In this document: piece by piece, positions 1 to 9,162 of the stretch
How the letters are laid out: each line of letters opens with the position of its first letter
Numbering within the stretch: the stretch's first letter is position 1
NCBI GenBank assembly: GCA_036620675.1
Contig: JAZHEE010000003.1
Strand: one strand, 5' to 3'
DNA from: Jejubacter sp036620675
GTDB lineage: Bacteria; Pseudomonadota; Gammaproteobacteria; Enterobacterales; Enterobacteriaceae
DNA length: 64,000 nt
Translations under genes and position numbers: made by a program
Notes under the pieces: model-generated
Database searches by the model: none
Told to the model about the DNA's origin: nothing
What the model saw: only the letters and a program-made list of their open reading frames with translations

Positions 1-894
1 GTCTCCTCCGGCTCTTTTCTTCCGCTATTAGGGGACGAAGCCCGGGCCCGGGGATACGATCTGCCGGAGCCGTTTGGGATCAATTTTAACTACATGAATA
101 TTCGTCAGAATATTGACGTCGACAGCATTCACTTCTCTGGATTGGGGATCGGTAATATCAACCTGCCGTCCAACCTATTCGACATCAATGTCGCGAAAAC
201 TCGCCAGCGCAGCACTACCCGCACAATTAAGCTGGATGCCTGGATACTGCCGTTTATGAATATTTATGGCATTGTCGGTAAAACCCGCGGCAGTTCATTA
301 TCCAAAGTTTCCGTTGATTCCAACCCCTCTTCCCAGAACGGCCTGATTAACAAAATGATCGCCGGTGTTATTCACGGTATGAATAAATCTGGCGACCTGC
401 AAAATTTAGATTTTAAACTGAAGTTTAAAGGCGATACTTTCGGCGTGGGAACCGTGTTCGCCGGTGGATACGATAACTGGTTCGGTCTGCTGGATATGAA
501 CTACACCCAGACCCGCTTTGACATTCTGGACGGCAGTATCGATGCCTTCACTCTTTCGCCACGCGTCGGCTATCGCTTTACATTACCGCCGGTTCAGGCC
601 CTGCATCTGGGCGAAAGCCATCTTAACGTCTGGGTCGGCAGCATGTACCAGAATGTCCAGCAGGAGTTTAAAGGCAAGCTGAGCGATCTCCACATGCCCG
701 GCAACCTGCAATCTCTGATGCAGATGGCGGACCAGAAAGGCAACGGACGCTTTGACGTTAAGCAACACCTTGAATCCCCCTGGAACGTACTGGTCGGCGC
801 CAGCTATGAACTAACCCGTAATTTTAATATCACCACCGAAGTCGGTTTCGCTGAACGCAACAGCTTCTTTATGTCTGGAGAGTTCCGCTTCTAA
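1..894 (+). CDS. Outer-membrane beta-barrel protein, 5' end missing
   Basis: The reading frame is open from base 1, so the gene begins before the window; the first ATG at 94 is internal. The visible 297 residues have alternating polar and hydrophobic strands, several aromatic-rich segments and a C-terminal ...GEFRF ending. A final Phe is the usual BamA-recognised signal of outer-membrane barrels. I recognise no enzyme motif. The stop codon shares bases with the ATG of the next gene (TAATG), so the two are translationally coupled with the Omp85-like barrel and the DUF4056 protein downstream. Its role is unknown. The barrel call is moderately secure, the function is not. Confidence 0.6.
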   Translation, partial: VSSGSFLPLLGDEARARGYDLPEPFGINFNYMNIRQNIDVDSIHFSGLGIGNINLPSNLFDINVAKTRQRSTTRTIKLDAWILPFMNIYGIVGKTRGSSLSKVSVDSNPSSQNGLINKMIAGVIHGMNKSGDLQNLDFKLKFKGDTFGVGTVFAGGYDNWFGLLDMNYTQTRFDILDGSIDAFTLSPRVGYRFTLPPVQALHLGESHLNVWVGSMYQNVQQEFKGKLSDLHMPGNLQSLMQMADQKGNGRFDVKQHLESPWNVLVGASYELTRNFNITTEVGFAERNSFFMSGEFRF

Positions 895-2036
895 TGCTCC
901 GGCATTGCCTGGCCGCCACATTATGCTGTCTGATCTTCCATCAGACCGCCCATGCCGATAGCTTGCTGCCTTCCCGAAAACGCATGGACGCCTGGCTTAA
1001 CCGACTGGGCGCAGACGGGAAATTCGACGCCAGCAAAGGCATCGACTGGGGGGTTATGCCCGGCCCTTTTTATACCCCGGAACTGGGGCTGGGCATTGGT
1101 GCAGCAGTGGTTGGCCTGTACCGCCCCGACGACAGCGGCCCAGCGACGCAAAACTCGACGCTCTCGCTAAGCGGCTATGTCAGTTCTACCGGCGCCCTGG
1201 GGCTGAGCATGAAAAACTATGCTTTTTTCGCCAACGATCGCTGGCGAGTTTTTCTTGATGGCGCGCTGGATAACACCCCGACCTATTACTGGGGCCGCGG
1301 TTTCCAGGCTGGAGCACGCGACAGCCACAAACAAAAATATACGGCACAGGCTTTCAGCATTCGCCCGGACCTTTATCGGCGCATCGCGCCGGATACCTGG
1401 GTGGGGATTGGCTGGTCATTCGCTACGCTACATGCCGGGCGGATTGACGATGCCCGCACCGGACCGCTGCTGAAAGAGCCAGACGGCGCTTCAATTACCA
1501 GTTCTGGATTCAGCGCCAGCCTGAACTACGATTCCCGAGACTTCGTCCCTAATCCACGCCGGGGCCAGGCCCTGTTTATACGTTACACCCGCTATACGCC
1601 CGCTCTGGGCAGCGACACCCGCTTTAATGAATATGAGAGCCGCTATAGCCTGTATCACCCCCTGGATCAGCGCAATACTCTGGCCTGGGAGGTGGACGGC
1701 CACTTTACCCAGGGAGACATCCCGTGGAATATGCTGCCGCTGCTGGGCGGCAATCACCGCATGCGTGGCTATTACGAAGGCCGCTACCATGACCGCAATG
1801 TCGTCAGCAGCCAGCTGGAGCTGCGCCATAAACTCAACTGGCGTCACGGCATTGTCGGCTGGATCGGCGGCGGTACCATGTCTGCGCGGTTCAGCCAGTT
1901 GGGCAAAACGCGCTGGCTGCCTTCTGCCGGGGTGGGTTATCGCTTTGAATTTAAACCGCGTATGAACGTCAGGCTCGACTTTGGGGTCGGCAAAGGCAGT
2001 AGCGGCTTCTATTTTCAGGTGGGAGAAGCGTTTTGA
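894..2036 (+). CDS. Omp85/BamA-superfamily surface-antigen barrel (380 aa)
   Basis: An N-terminal signal peptide (about residues 1-21, ending AHA) is followed by a barrel with the features of the bacterial surface antigen (D15) domain. These include the stretch NYDSRDFVPNPRRGQ near residue 210, the LGGNHRMRGYYEGRY segment near 285 (the conserved RGY of the Omp85 lid-lock motif) and a C-terminal Phe. No POTRA repeats are visible, so this is a short barrel-only member, unlike BamA or TamA. The start overlaps the upstream stop by one base. It lies in a three-gene cluster with another barrel and a DUF4056 protein, which suggests envelope assembly or secretion. The substrate is not predictable. 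Confidence 0.75.
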   Translation: MLRHCLAATLCCLIFHQTAHADSLLPSRKRMDAWLNRLGADGKFDASKGIDWGVMPGPFYTPELGLGIGAAVVGLYRPDDSGPATQNSTLSLSGYVSSTGALGLSMKNYAFFANDRWRVFLDGALDNTPTYYWGRGFQAGARDSHKQKYTAQAFSIRPDLYRRIAPDTWVGIGWSFATLHAGRIDDARTGPLLKEPDGASITSSGFSASLNYDSRDFVPNPRRGQALFIRYTRYTPALGSDTRFNEYESRYSLYHPLDQRNTLAWEVDGHFTQGDIPWNMLPLLGGNHRMRGYYEGRYHDRNVVSSQLELRHKLNWRHGIVGWIGGGTMSARFSQLGKTRWLPSAGVGYRFEFKPRMNVRLDFGVGKGSSGFYFQVGEAF

Positions 2037-3175
2037 TCGTTCGAGTTTTAACGCTCTGCTTTGCGCTGTTTAGTGCGTTTGCCATCGCCCGTATTCCCAT
2101 TCCAACGGACTTCAGTAATCCGCCGCGCCAGCAGGCGAGCCGGGCCTGGCCAGTGACGTCCCCGCTTCCCCGACCTGACGGATTACGCCCCTGCTGCGCC
2201 TTCGGATATAACCTGAAGGCTATCGCCTTCGGAATTCCGTTGCCGTTCTATAGACTCAACAATGTAGTGGAGGCTGATAACATCGGCAGGCATCGCTATA
2301 ACGACAGCGCCTTCGCCGCACTGCTGAATCTATCAGGACTGGGTAGCGAAAATAATGGCATTCTCTATACCCGGCGCGGCGGTTTTATCGATATTGCGCA
2401 CGTCCGCGATACCGCGGATATGACGTTCTGGTTGTTTAGCCAGATCCAACCGCGGCTGGGTCAGAACGTTAAACTGACGCTGGGTGAAGAGCTAGCCCGG
2501 CGCGAGATTCGACTGTTCGCCTTCTCCCCGCCTTCTCAACCCGCCAGCCGTTATACGCTCGCCGCCTGGCTGGCCGCGCGTCTGGCATACCAGGTCGCGG
2601 CCTGGCATGAAGTGGCGCAGTGGTATGGCTATGAATCGGTCAGCGGATTTTCAGAGGCCGTTTCCGCCTTTTCGCCGGAGGATCTCTACTCTAACCTGCT
2701 CGGAGCGCGAATTGCGGCCAACCTGATTCTGACTGGCCATGCCACTTCAGTCGGGGAATACAACACCGCGATGAACACAGCGCTGACGGATGCGTTACTT
2801 CAGCTTGATGCGCAACCTGCCGCACAAACGCGGAAGCATTTCGATCGCATTGACGGCCTGTGGTGGAACAGTCACTGCCGGGTTCCGCAAAAGTTTCTGG
2901 TGTTAAGACGGGATTACAATACGGGAAGCCAGCGCTTGCCGACGCTGCCACCGGGGGAAAGCGCTCCGCCACAATCGCTGATGCTGCCCGAAATGCTGGA
3001 TGGCGTATCGCTGGCACATATTGGTGAGCTGCGGCTATGGCCGGGTAAATTCATGAAACAGCTCCCGGTGCCGACGCGTTTCTATCGCTATAGTGACTTT
3101 CCGGCCCTTGCGAATATGGCCAGAATCATCGACGCAGAACAACGATATCACGTAAACAGCGTATGCGAGCAGTGA
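2033..3175 (+). CDS. DUF4056-family exported protein (380 aa)
   Basis: The probable start is TTG, overlapping the previous TGA by four bases (TTGA) with a GGGAG sequence seven bases upstream. A signal peptide covers about residues 1-20 (MIVRVLTLCFALFSAFAIA). The region from about residue 45 (DGLRPCCAFG) through GGFIDIAHVRDTADM near 125 resembles DUF4056, a family of unknown function with conserved His/Asp and Cys-Cys residues. I infer a periplasmic or outer-membrane-associated partner for the two barrels encoded just upstream. No catalytic activity can be assigned. The rare start codon is supported by the coupling and by the signal peptide beginning exactly there. Confidence 0.7.
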   Translation: MIVRVLTLCFALFSAFAIARIPIPTDFSNPPRQQASRAWPVTSPLPRPDGLRPCCAFGYNLKAIAFGIPLPFYRLNNVVEADNIGRHRYNDSAFAALLNLSGLGSENNGILYTRRGGFIDIAHVRDTADMTFWLFSQIQPRLGQNVKLTLGEELARREIRLFAFSPPSQPASRYTLAAWLAARLAYQVAAWHEVAQWYGYESVSGFSEAVSAFSPEDLYSNLLGARIAANLILTGHATSVGEYNTAMNTALTDALLQLDAQPAAQTRKHFDRIDGLWWNSHCRVPQKFLVLRRDYNTGSQRLPTLPPGESAPPQSLMLPEMLDGVSLAHIGELRLWPGKFMKQLPVPTRFYRYSDFPALANMARIIDAEQRYHVNSVCEQ

Positions 3176-3238
3176 TCTCTGCCAGAACATGCCCGGATTC
3201 ATCTTTCACACTTTTCAGAGAACAAACATACTGAAAGT

Positions 3239-3454
3239 ATGAATATACCATCACACGATATCCCAGATGTGCGCGATGGCCTGACGCAAACCGAACGCAT
3301 CGTGCTGTGGGTGTTGCATAACACTCAGTGCGAACTGGACGGACGCTCCGTCCCCACCGCCATGCTCTATGGTCGGGTAGTGGAACACATCAATATCAGC
3401 CAGCAGGAGCTTATCGCCTGCCTGCAACGGCTGGGGGCCGGAGATCATAAATAA
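3239..3454 (+). CDS. Small hypothetical protein (71 aa)
   Basis: The 71-residue protein has no signal peptide or membrane segment. The middle (TQTERIVLWVLHNTQ ... AMLYGRVVEHINISQQELIACLQRLG) looks like two or three helices with a winged-helix-like pattern, so a small regulatory or adaptor protein is possible. The gene stands alone, 63 bases after the DUF4056 gene, and its end meets a terminator hairpin shared with argS. I do not recognise the family. An ORF of similar length on the other strand is treated as a shadow. Confidence 0.5.
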   Translation: MNIPSHDIPDVRDGLTQTERIVLWVLHNTQCELDGRSVPTAMLYGRVVEHINISQQELIACLQRLGAGDHK

Positions 3455-3455
3455 A

Positions 3456-3482
3456 AAGGCGCCGCCGAAAACGGGGCGCCTT
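3456..3482 (-). terminator. Rho-independent terminator of the argS paralogue
   Basis: A GC-rich stem (AAGGCGCC paired with GGCGCCTT, plus an inner CCG/CGG pairing with an AAAA loop) is followed on the minus strand by a T-rich run (TTTTTATTTAT). The U tract is much better on the minus strand, so it mainly ends argS. It may also stop the small plus-strand gene. Confidence 0.8.
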
Positions 3483-3501
3483 GTATTCCAGAGGTTTTTG
3501 A

Positions 3502-5238
3502 TTACATGCGTTCGACAGTCTGAATCCCTAAGGTTTCCAGCCCCTGTCTTAGCGTTCGTTCCGTGAGCGCCACCAGTTTCAGACGGCTGGCCCGCAATAC
3601 CGGCGAGTCGTTGTTCAGTATCGGGCAGTCAGTGTAGAAGCGCGAAAACAGTCCGGCCAGATCGTAGAGGTATGCGCACATCACATGCGGCGTCCCGTCC
3701 CGGGCAACAACCTTTAGCGTCTCTTCAAACTGTAACAGACGTATCGCCAGCATCCGCTCTCTGTCAGTCTTCAGGAAAATCTCGCCTTCAAGCCTATCCA
3801 CCGACAGTTCCGCCCGCCGGAACACCGAAGCGATACGCGCGCAGGCGTACTGAATATAGGGCGCAGTATTGCCCTCAAACGACAGCATACTGTCCCAGTC
3901 AAAGACGTAATCGGTAGTGCGATTCTTAGAGAGATCCGCATATTTCACCGCGCCAATGCCGATAATTTCCGCCAGCGAATCCAGCTCCGCCTCTGGCAAC
4001 TGCGGCGACTTTTCCGCCACCAGTTTACGGGCGCGAACCACCGCCTCGTCCAGCAGCTCGGAAAGCTTCACCGTGCCGCCTTCGCGGGTCTTAAAGGGTC
4101 GGCCCTGTTTATCCAGCATCATGCCGAACATATGGTGCTCCAGACTGACCGATGCCGGCACATAGCCCGCCTTACGGACAATCTCCCAGGCCATCATCAG
4201 GTGCTGATGTTGGCGGGCGTCGATGTAGTAGATCATGCGATCGGCATGGAAATGTTCGTAGCGATACTTCGCACAAGCGATATCGGTAGTGGTATAGAGA
4301 TAGCCGCCATCACTTTTACGTACGATAACCCCCATCGGTTCGCCTTCTTTATTGCGGAAGTCATCCAGATAGACCACCACGGCGCCGTCGCTTTCGCTGG
4401 CGATACCACGCTTGAGAAGATCGTCCACGATGCCGGGCAGCATATCGTTATACAGGCTTTCTCCCATAATATGCTGCGGCTTCAGAGTGACATTCAGACG
4501 ATCGTAGTTACGCTGATTCTGCGTCATGGAGATCTCGACCAGCCTGCGCCACATCCTGCGGCACCATTCATCCCCCTGCTGCAGGCGAACCACATACTGC
4601 CGGGCGCGACGGGCGAACTCATCATCCTCGTCATAGCGCTTTTTCGCCGCCCGGTAGAAGCTTTCGAGATCGGAAAGAGAGATATCATCGCGGCTTTCGG
4701 CCTGCTCAAGGAAAGCGATCAACATACCAAACTGGGTGCCCCAGTCGCCGATATGATTCGCGCGAATCACCTTATGGCCCAGAAAAGTCAGGGTACGTAC
4801 TGAAGCGTCGCCAATAATGGTCGACCGCAAATGTCCGACGTGCATCTCTTTTGCCACGTTTGGCGACGAGTAGTCCACCACTATGGTCTGTGGCGCCACA
4901 GAATCCACGCCCAGTCGCTCGTCCGCCAGAGCCACGTTCAAACGATTCGCCAGCCAGTCTGTATTAAGGAAAATATTAATAAACCCTGGCGCGACAACTT
5001 TCAGTTTTTCAATTACGCCATCATCGCTGGTCTGATTTTCAATATAGTCAGCCAGTGCTTTTGCCATCTCCATGGGGGTTTTAGCATTCTGTTTTGCTAC
5101 CCCCATAATACTATCAACCTGATAGTCACCAAACTGAGGGCGAGCAGAAGCACGTACAAAAACCTTATGTACCCCACTAAAACATAACGCCTGAAATGCC
5201 GATTCCAGTTTCTTACTCAGGATATTTTTGATATCCAT
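3502..5238 (-). CDS. argS: Arginyl-tRNA synthetase, probable second copy
   Basis: Class I arginine-tRNA ligase, charging tRNA-Arg with arginine using ATP in the cytoplasm. It is 578 residues against 577 for E. coli ArgS. The HIGH signature is HVGH at residues 133-136 within EMHVGHLRSTIIGDA, the HMFGMML..PFKTREGGTVKL loop that stands in for KMSKS is present, and the protein ends ..IQTVERM as E. coli does. The ATG at 5238 is chosen over one 14 codons upstream because AGGAGG lies ten bases before it. The N-terminal 100 residues and the segment around 175-245 differ far more from E. coli ArgS than neighbouring proteins do from theirs. The location beside argR and adiA is also not the usual argS locus. 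Both points suggest a paralogue rather than the housekeeping gene. It follows argR in the same direction by 92 bases. Confidence 0.88.
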   Translation of the reverse strand: MDIKNILSKKLESAFQALCFSGVHKVFVRASARPQFGDYQVDSIMGVAKQNAKTPMEMAKALADYIENQTSDDGVIEKLKVVAPGFINIFLNTDWLANRLNVALADERLGVDSVAPQTIVVDYSSPNVAKEMHVGHLRSTIIGDASVRTLTFLGHKVIRANHIGDWGTQFGMLIAFLEQAESRDDISLSDLESFYRAAKKRYDEDDEFARRARQYVVRLQQGDEWCRRMWRRLVEISMTQNQRNYDRLNVTLKPQHIMGESLYNDMLPGIVDDLLKRGIASESDGAVVVYLDDFRNKEGEPMGVIVRKSDGGYLYTTTDIACAKYRYEHFHADRMIYYIDARQHQHLMMAWEIVRKAGYVPASVSLEHHMFGMMLDKQGRPFKTREGGTVKLSELLDEAVVRARKLVAEKSPQLPEAELDSLAEIIGIGAVKYADLSKNRTTDYVFDWDSMLSFEGNTAPYIQYACARIASVFRRAELSVDRLEGEIFLKTDRERMLAIRLLQFEETLKVVARDGTPHVMCAYLYDLAGLFSRFYTDCPILNNDSPVLRASRLKLVALTERTLRQGLETLGIQTVERM

Positions 5239-5330
5239 AGATACGATTCCTCCTGCCAAAAACAAGCAGCATGAAAACACAACCCGGAATTTCTTAAATA
5301 CTGTTAATATTTAATTAAACGCCAGCAATT

Positions 5331-5798
5331 TTATTTAGTGCTAAGGATATCGAGAACCGAATGATAAAGCTGCTGGGGAGTGGTTCCAGCAATGGGGGCA
5401 ATAAAAATTGTATCGTCACCCGCCACCGTTCCCAGGATTCCTTTCGCCTTTCCGCAGGAGTCGAGAAGCCGGGCGATAAGCGGTGCAGCGCCGGGCATGG
5501 TATGAGTTACGACTACGGTATCATTGGCGGCGATATCCAGAATAGAACTTTTTAAGGTAGCATCCGTCGTTGGTACGCCTAATTCAACGGGCAGGCAATA
5601 CACCATCTCCATTTTGGCATTACGGGTACGCACAGCACCGAAATTCGCCAGCATGCGTGAAACCCTGGACTGATTAATATGGATAAAGCCTTTATTTTTA
5701 AGATACTCAACTATTTCGGACTGAGAACCAAAGCTTTCTTCCTTGAGCATCTGGCGAAATATTTTTTCTAACTCCTGTTTATCTGTTCTATCTCTCAT
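5331..5798 (-). CDS. argR: ArgR-family arginine repressor paralogue
   Basis: 155 residues, like E. coli ArgR (156). The N-terminal winged helix includes SQSEIVEYLKNKGF and the recognition helix INQSRVSRML (about residues 37-48). The C-terminal hexamerisation and arginine-binding domain has GTVAGDDTIF near residues 122-131, with the two Asp that bind arginine in ArgR. ArgR hexamers bind ARG boxes when arginine is present. The gene lies between adiA and argS on the same strand and is probably co-transcribed with argS. The housekeeping argR normally sits near mdh, so this is most likely a dedicated paralogue controlling the arginine island. Salmonella and others also carry an extra ArgR beside arginine catabolic genes. 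Confidence 0.85.
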   Translation of the reverse strand: MRDRTDKQELEKIFRQMLKEESFGSQSEIVEYLKNKGFIHINQSRVSRMLANFGAVRTRNAKMEMVYCLPVELGVPTTDATLKSSILDIAANDTVVVTHTMPGAAPLIARLLDSCGKAKGILGTVAGDDTIFIAPIAGTTPQQLYHSVLDILSTK

Positions 5799-6194
5799 AC
5801 TCCGTTGACCTCGCTAAGATACTTAGAAAGTGGTTTAAGACTAATCCTGGTATTATGCCCTGTAATAATTAACAAACAAGAGAGGCATTAAACACCCCAA
5901 TGACGGCATTTCATTCCGGAACAAATAACGCTATTTTATTTAACCTCCCATATACATTTTTCGGCACAAAAAGAGAAGATCCTTGATCGGGTACGCTTAG
6001 CGGCCCTGAAAATGACCGCTATTTTGTTTCTGAATGCGATATGTGCATGAAAAAAAGTTATGTGTGTAATTAAAATATTTCAGTAACACGTTAATCATTT
6101 ATTGATAAAAGCGAATATATATGCCGCAATATGTCATATTTATGGATTTTTACGCTACCATCTCTCTGTCGTTACCGGTATCAGCAGCAAAAAA
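5799..6194. other. AT-rich spacer between argR and adiA
   Basis: About 400 bases with no convincing gene. The spacer is clearly more AT-rich than the flanking genes and should hold the promoter of the argR-argS unit on the minus strand. A loose ARG-like pair of half sites (TGAAT, 8 bases, TGCAT) lies at 6031-6048, but the spacing differs from a standard ARG box. Confidence 0.4.
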
Positions 6195-6227
6195 AATGGG
6201 GTTACGGACGGCGGCCGCAACCCCATT
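6195..6227 (-). terminator. Rho-independent terminator of adiA
   Basis: A perfect nine-base inverted repeat (AATGGGGTT / AACCCCATT) with a GC-rich loop is followed on the minus strand by a run of eight T. It starts six bases after the adiA stop and separates adiA from the downstream argR-argS unit. Confidence 0.88.
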
Positions 6228-6232
6228 TCGGG

Positions 6233-8515
6233 TTATTTAACGCACATCACGTGGTAGATACCCTCTTCTTTTTCCGCCCCTTCGGTTTCATGTTCAAAGC
6301 CGGGGAAGGTGTCATCCCATGCCTGCAACGCTTTCAGATAGGCTATCTGCGGGCTATCTTCGTCGCCGAAGTTTTCACCGGACATCAGCATCGGAATTCC
6401 CGGCGGATAAGGGATAACGGAATTTGCCGCAGTGCGACCCGCCAGCGCCTGAATGGACACCAGTTCTACATTATCCTTAACCAGCTGGGTGTAGGCCTCG
6501 CGTGGCAACATATCGATCTGCGGTAGCGTCGAGTAGGCTTTATTCAACTGCTCGCTGGGATTATGCCGCTTCAGGAAATCCATCATGCGATCGCCCAGTT
6601 GCTGCATGGTCATACCGCGATACACGTCCGGTGCACTCTCAACCAGCGACGGCAGAACCTCTTCCAGTAGCGCATCGGCATCATAATGGCGCTTAAAGGC
6701 CATCAGGCTGTTCATCAGCGTGACCCATTTACCTTTGGTTACGCCCATAGAAAACAGGAACATCACCTGGAAGTCGGTGGTACGGGTCGGCACAATGCCC
6801 AGGCTCGAAAGATACGCGGTGACCAGCGCAGCCGGTACCCCATTATCCTGGAGCGAGCCGTCGCCATTCAGGCCCGGCGTCAGCAGGCTGACTTTAACCG
6901 GATCCAGCATCACCCAGTCTTCATCCAGATTACTGAAACCATGCCAGCTGTCTTCCGGACGCAGCTTCCAGCATGCCTGTTCCGTGGTCAACAGAGAGAG
7001 CGGCGCATCGGCGAAGTCATAGCGCTCGCCGGTAGCAGGGTCAGTCACCACTTCCGCATTCCAGGGTTTAAAGAACCAGTCGTGGTTTTTCTCCGCGTCA
7101 TGATGAGCACGGGCCACCGCCTGGCGGAATTCCACAGCCTCTTCAATCACTTCCGTGGTCAGGTTAACCCCCTGCTTACCGTCCATCATCGCGGCAGCCA
7201 CGTCATTAGAAGCGGCAATAGAGTACAGCGGCGAAGTGGTGGCATGCATCATATACGCCTGGCTGAACTGCGCCGGTTTAATATTACCGCGCCCTTCGCG
7301 AATATGAATATATGAGGCCTGCGACAGCGCATTCAGCAGCTTATGGGTCGAGTGAGTCGCAAACAGCGTCGGCTGGTCAGCGCTATGCCCGGACTTATCG
7401 CCGCGCATCGCGTGGAATCCTTTATAGATGGGGTTAAAGCGCGAATACCCGAACCAGGCTTCATCGAAGTGGATACGATCGCAGCTGTCGCCCAGTAGCG
7501 CCTGCACCGTATCGCCGTTGTAGATCAGACCGTCATAAGTACAGTTGGTGACAACACTATAAGCCGGGCGCGGGTTTTTTGCTTCGCGGGCGAAGCGGCT
7601 CTCTTCGATCTGGCGGGAGATAGCCTCACGGGTCATCTGTTTTTTCGGGATCGGCCCGATAATGCCGTATGCGTTACGAGTCGGGGTCATATATACCGGA
7701 CGAACCCCGGTCAGCATCAGTCCCTGTTCAATAGACTTATGACTGTTACGGTCGCAGATAGCGATATCTTCATCAGAACAACAGGCCTGCATAATGGTAC
7801 GATTGGCGCCAGAAGTCCCAACCACCAGCGAATAAGAGCGATCGGCGCCGAAGACCCGGGCGATGTACTTCTCGCTTTCGCCGAAAGCGCCGGTGTGGTC
7901 CAGCATCGACCCCAGACTGGCGCGTTCAATCCCCATATCGGTACGGAAGATATTCTCGCCGTAAAAATCAAAAAATTTACGACCGACCGGCGTTTTGCAA
8001 AAGCCGATCCCCCCCTGATGGCCCGGCGCTGACCAGGAGTATTCTTTCTCTTTGGCATACTCCATCATCGCCGCCATCAACGGCGGCATGATGGTTTTTT
8101 CATAGCGGGCGACGGCGGCCTGCAGGCGGCCCACGATAAAATCGGTGGTGTCATCCAGCACCAGGAAAGTTTCCGTCACTTCACTCATCACCTCCGGCGT
8201 AACCGAGCGGTTATCCTGATGAGAGTTGATCAGCAAAAAAACGGGCGCTTTTTCATGTCGTACCCGCAGATGGCGCAGCAGAGACAGGACGTTTTGCTCC
8301 TGCTGGGGGAGCCACTCCACCATAATGCAGTCGATAGAAGCGGTTGAGGTAACGTAGGTCTCCGCTTCGTCATAAGTTGGGGTAAATTTTACGTGCTCGC
8401 CTTTATTGGTCAGCGACGTAACAATCTGATCGATCGTTTCTTCGAGTGGTGTAAGCGGTTTGGCATGGCGGCTGATGGCGCCCCCCGCAACGACTAAATA
8501 GTTCTTATCACACAT
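6233..8515 (-). CDS. adiA: AdiA-type biodegradative arginine decarboxylase
   Basis: PLP-dependent Orn/Lys/Arg decarboxylase of 760 residues (E. coli AdiA is about 755). It converts arginine to agmatine and CO2, consuming a proton. The wing domain spans about residues 1-130. The PLP domain shows APGHQGGIGF at 163, ERASLGSMLDHTGAFGESE at 197, CDRNSHKSIEQG at 254 and HFDEAW at 349. The Schiff-base lysine is K392 in THSTHKLLNALSQ. The C-terminal stretch from RTAANSVIPYPPGIPMLMSG to the end follows AdiA rather than the lysine or ornithine decarboxylases. GAGG lies five bases before the ATG. The gene is divergent from a PotE/AdiC-type antiporter and flanked by an ArgR paralogue. No AdiY-like activator is visible. 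Confidence 0.93.
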   Translation of the reverse strand: MCDKNYLVVAGGAISRHAKPLTPLEETIDQIVTSLTNKGEHVKFTPTYDEAETYVTSTASIDCIMVEWLPQQEQNVLSLLRHLRVRHEKAPVFLLINSHQDNRSVTPEVMSEVTETFLVLDDTTDFIVGRLQAAVARYEKTIMPPLMAAMMEYAKEKEYSWSAPGHQGGIGFCKTPVGRKFFDFYGENIFRTDMGIERASLGSMLDHTGAFGESEKYIARVFGADRSYSLVVGTSGANRTIMQACCSDEDIAICDRNSHKSIEQGLMLTGVRPVYMTPTRNAYGIIGPIPKKQMTREAISRQIEESRFAREAKNPRPAYSVVTNCTYDGLIYNGDTVQALLGDSCDRIHFDEAWFGYSRFNPIYKGFHAMRGDKSGHSADQPTLFATHSTHKLLNALSQASYIHIREGRGNIKPAQFSQAYMMHATTSPLYSIAASNDVAAAMMDGKQGVNLTTEVIEEAVEFRQAVARAHHDAEKNHDWFFKPWNAEVVTDPATGERYDFADAPLSLLTTEQACWKLRPEDSWHGFSNLDEDWVMLDPVKVSLLTPGLNGDGSLQDNGVPAALVTAYLSSLGIVPTRTTDFQVMFLFSMGVTKGKWVTLMNSLMAFKRHYDADALLEEVLPSLVESAPDVYRGMTMQQLGDRMMDFLKRHNPSEQLNKAYSTLPQIDMLPREAYTQLVKDNVELVSIQALAGRTAANSVIPYPPGIPMLMSGENFGDEDSPQIAYLKALQAWDDTFPGFEHETEGAEKEEGIYHVMCVK

Positions 8516-8653
8516 AGAGACCTCGTGACGATATTATATCTATATTGGGCTAACTCATGTTTATTATTTTTCGCATTGCCATAACACCGGACGCTGGCTC
8601 TCAGGCCAAATAACCCGTCCCGTCAGGATAAACATCGAATTATATTTAAGTCA

Positions 8654-8860
8654 TCATAAAAGCGTTCTGTCTGGAAAGCGAAGATAAAGCAAAATAAAAA
8701 TATTTACCACCCCAAAAAAAACCAAAAATAAAAAGATAAGATAACCATTATCAACCAATGAATTTTTATCCGCATAAAAAAGACAATGCGGAATTAATAT
8801 GCCAAAAAAAATTCGCTCTATAGCCAGGATAAAACAAGTAGCACAAATAGCATAACACAA
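8654..8860 (-). CDS. Possible small membrane protein (68 aa)
   Basis: The ORF would encode a very hydrophobic peptide with two likely membrane helices (about residues 4-27 and 38-61) joined by a short polar loop (ADKNSLVDNG), ending in a basic/acidic tail. It lies in AT-rich intergenic DNA, where hydrophobic codons arise by chance, and no good ribosome-binding site precedes its ATG. It could be a small acid-stress membrane protein or a spurious ORF. Confidence 0.25.
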   Translation of the reverse strand: MCYAICATCFILAIERIFFGILIPHCLFYADKNSLVDNGYLIFLFLVFFGVVNIFILLYLRFPDRTLL

Positions 8861-9144
8861 TGTTTTTTAAAGAAAATATCAACCATCCAGCTTCATAAGC
8901 CACTGTCAAAAAATGGACTATCTATTTGTTTTAAAAAAGATATTAAAATGGAGCTTAAGACTCACTCACCACACAATCACAAATTTGACTTTCTCATCAG
9001 ATTAAATAACATGCAGGCACACAAGTTTTGCGCCGCAGAATATTAATCCAGGAGATAAGTATAATTACTCAACAAACGAGAGATTACTTATCCAATTTAA
9101 AACTGGAACCCCTTACCCGGATAATAATATTTATTAGCCGCATG

Positions 9145-9162
9145 TGAATTTAAATTTATTCA
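9145..9162. promoter_or_regulatory. Candidate ArgR-type operator
   Basis: Half sites TGAAT and ATTCA face each other across eight A/T bases, 48 bases before the antiporter ATG. The half sites match ARG boxes, but standard ArgR sites have four A/T bases between them, so this is a variant or a coincidence. Confidence 0.3.

Noticed and set aside
4132..4803. 223-codon plus-strand ORF opposite argS
   Set aside because: It lies wholly antisense to a conserved synthetase gene and shows no recognisable motif.
6031..6048. ARG box between argR and adiA (TGAAT-N8-TGCAT)
   Set aside because: Half sites are imperfect, the spacing is not that of ArgR sites, and it is 230 bases from the argR start.
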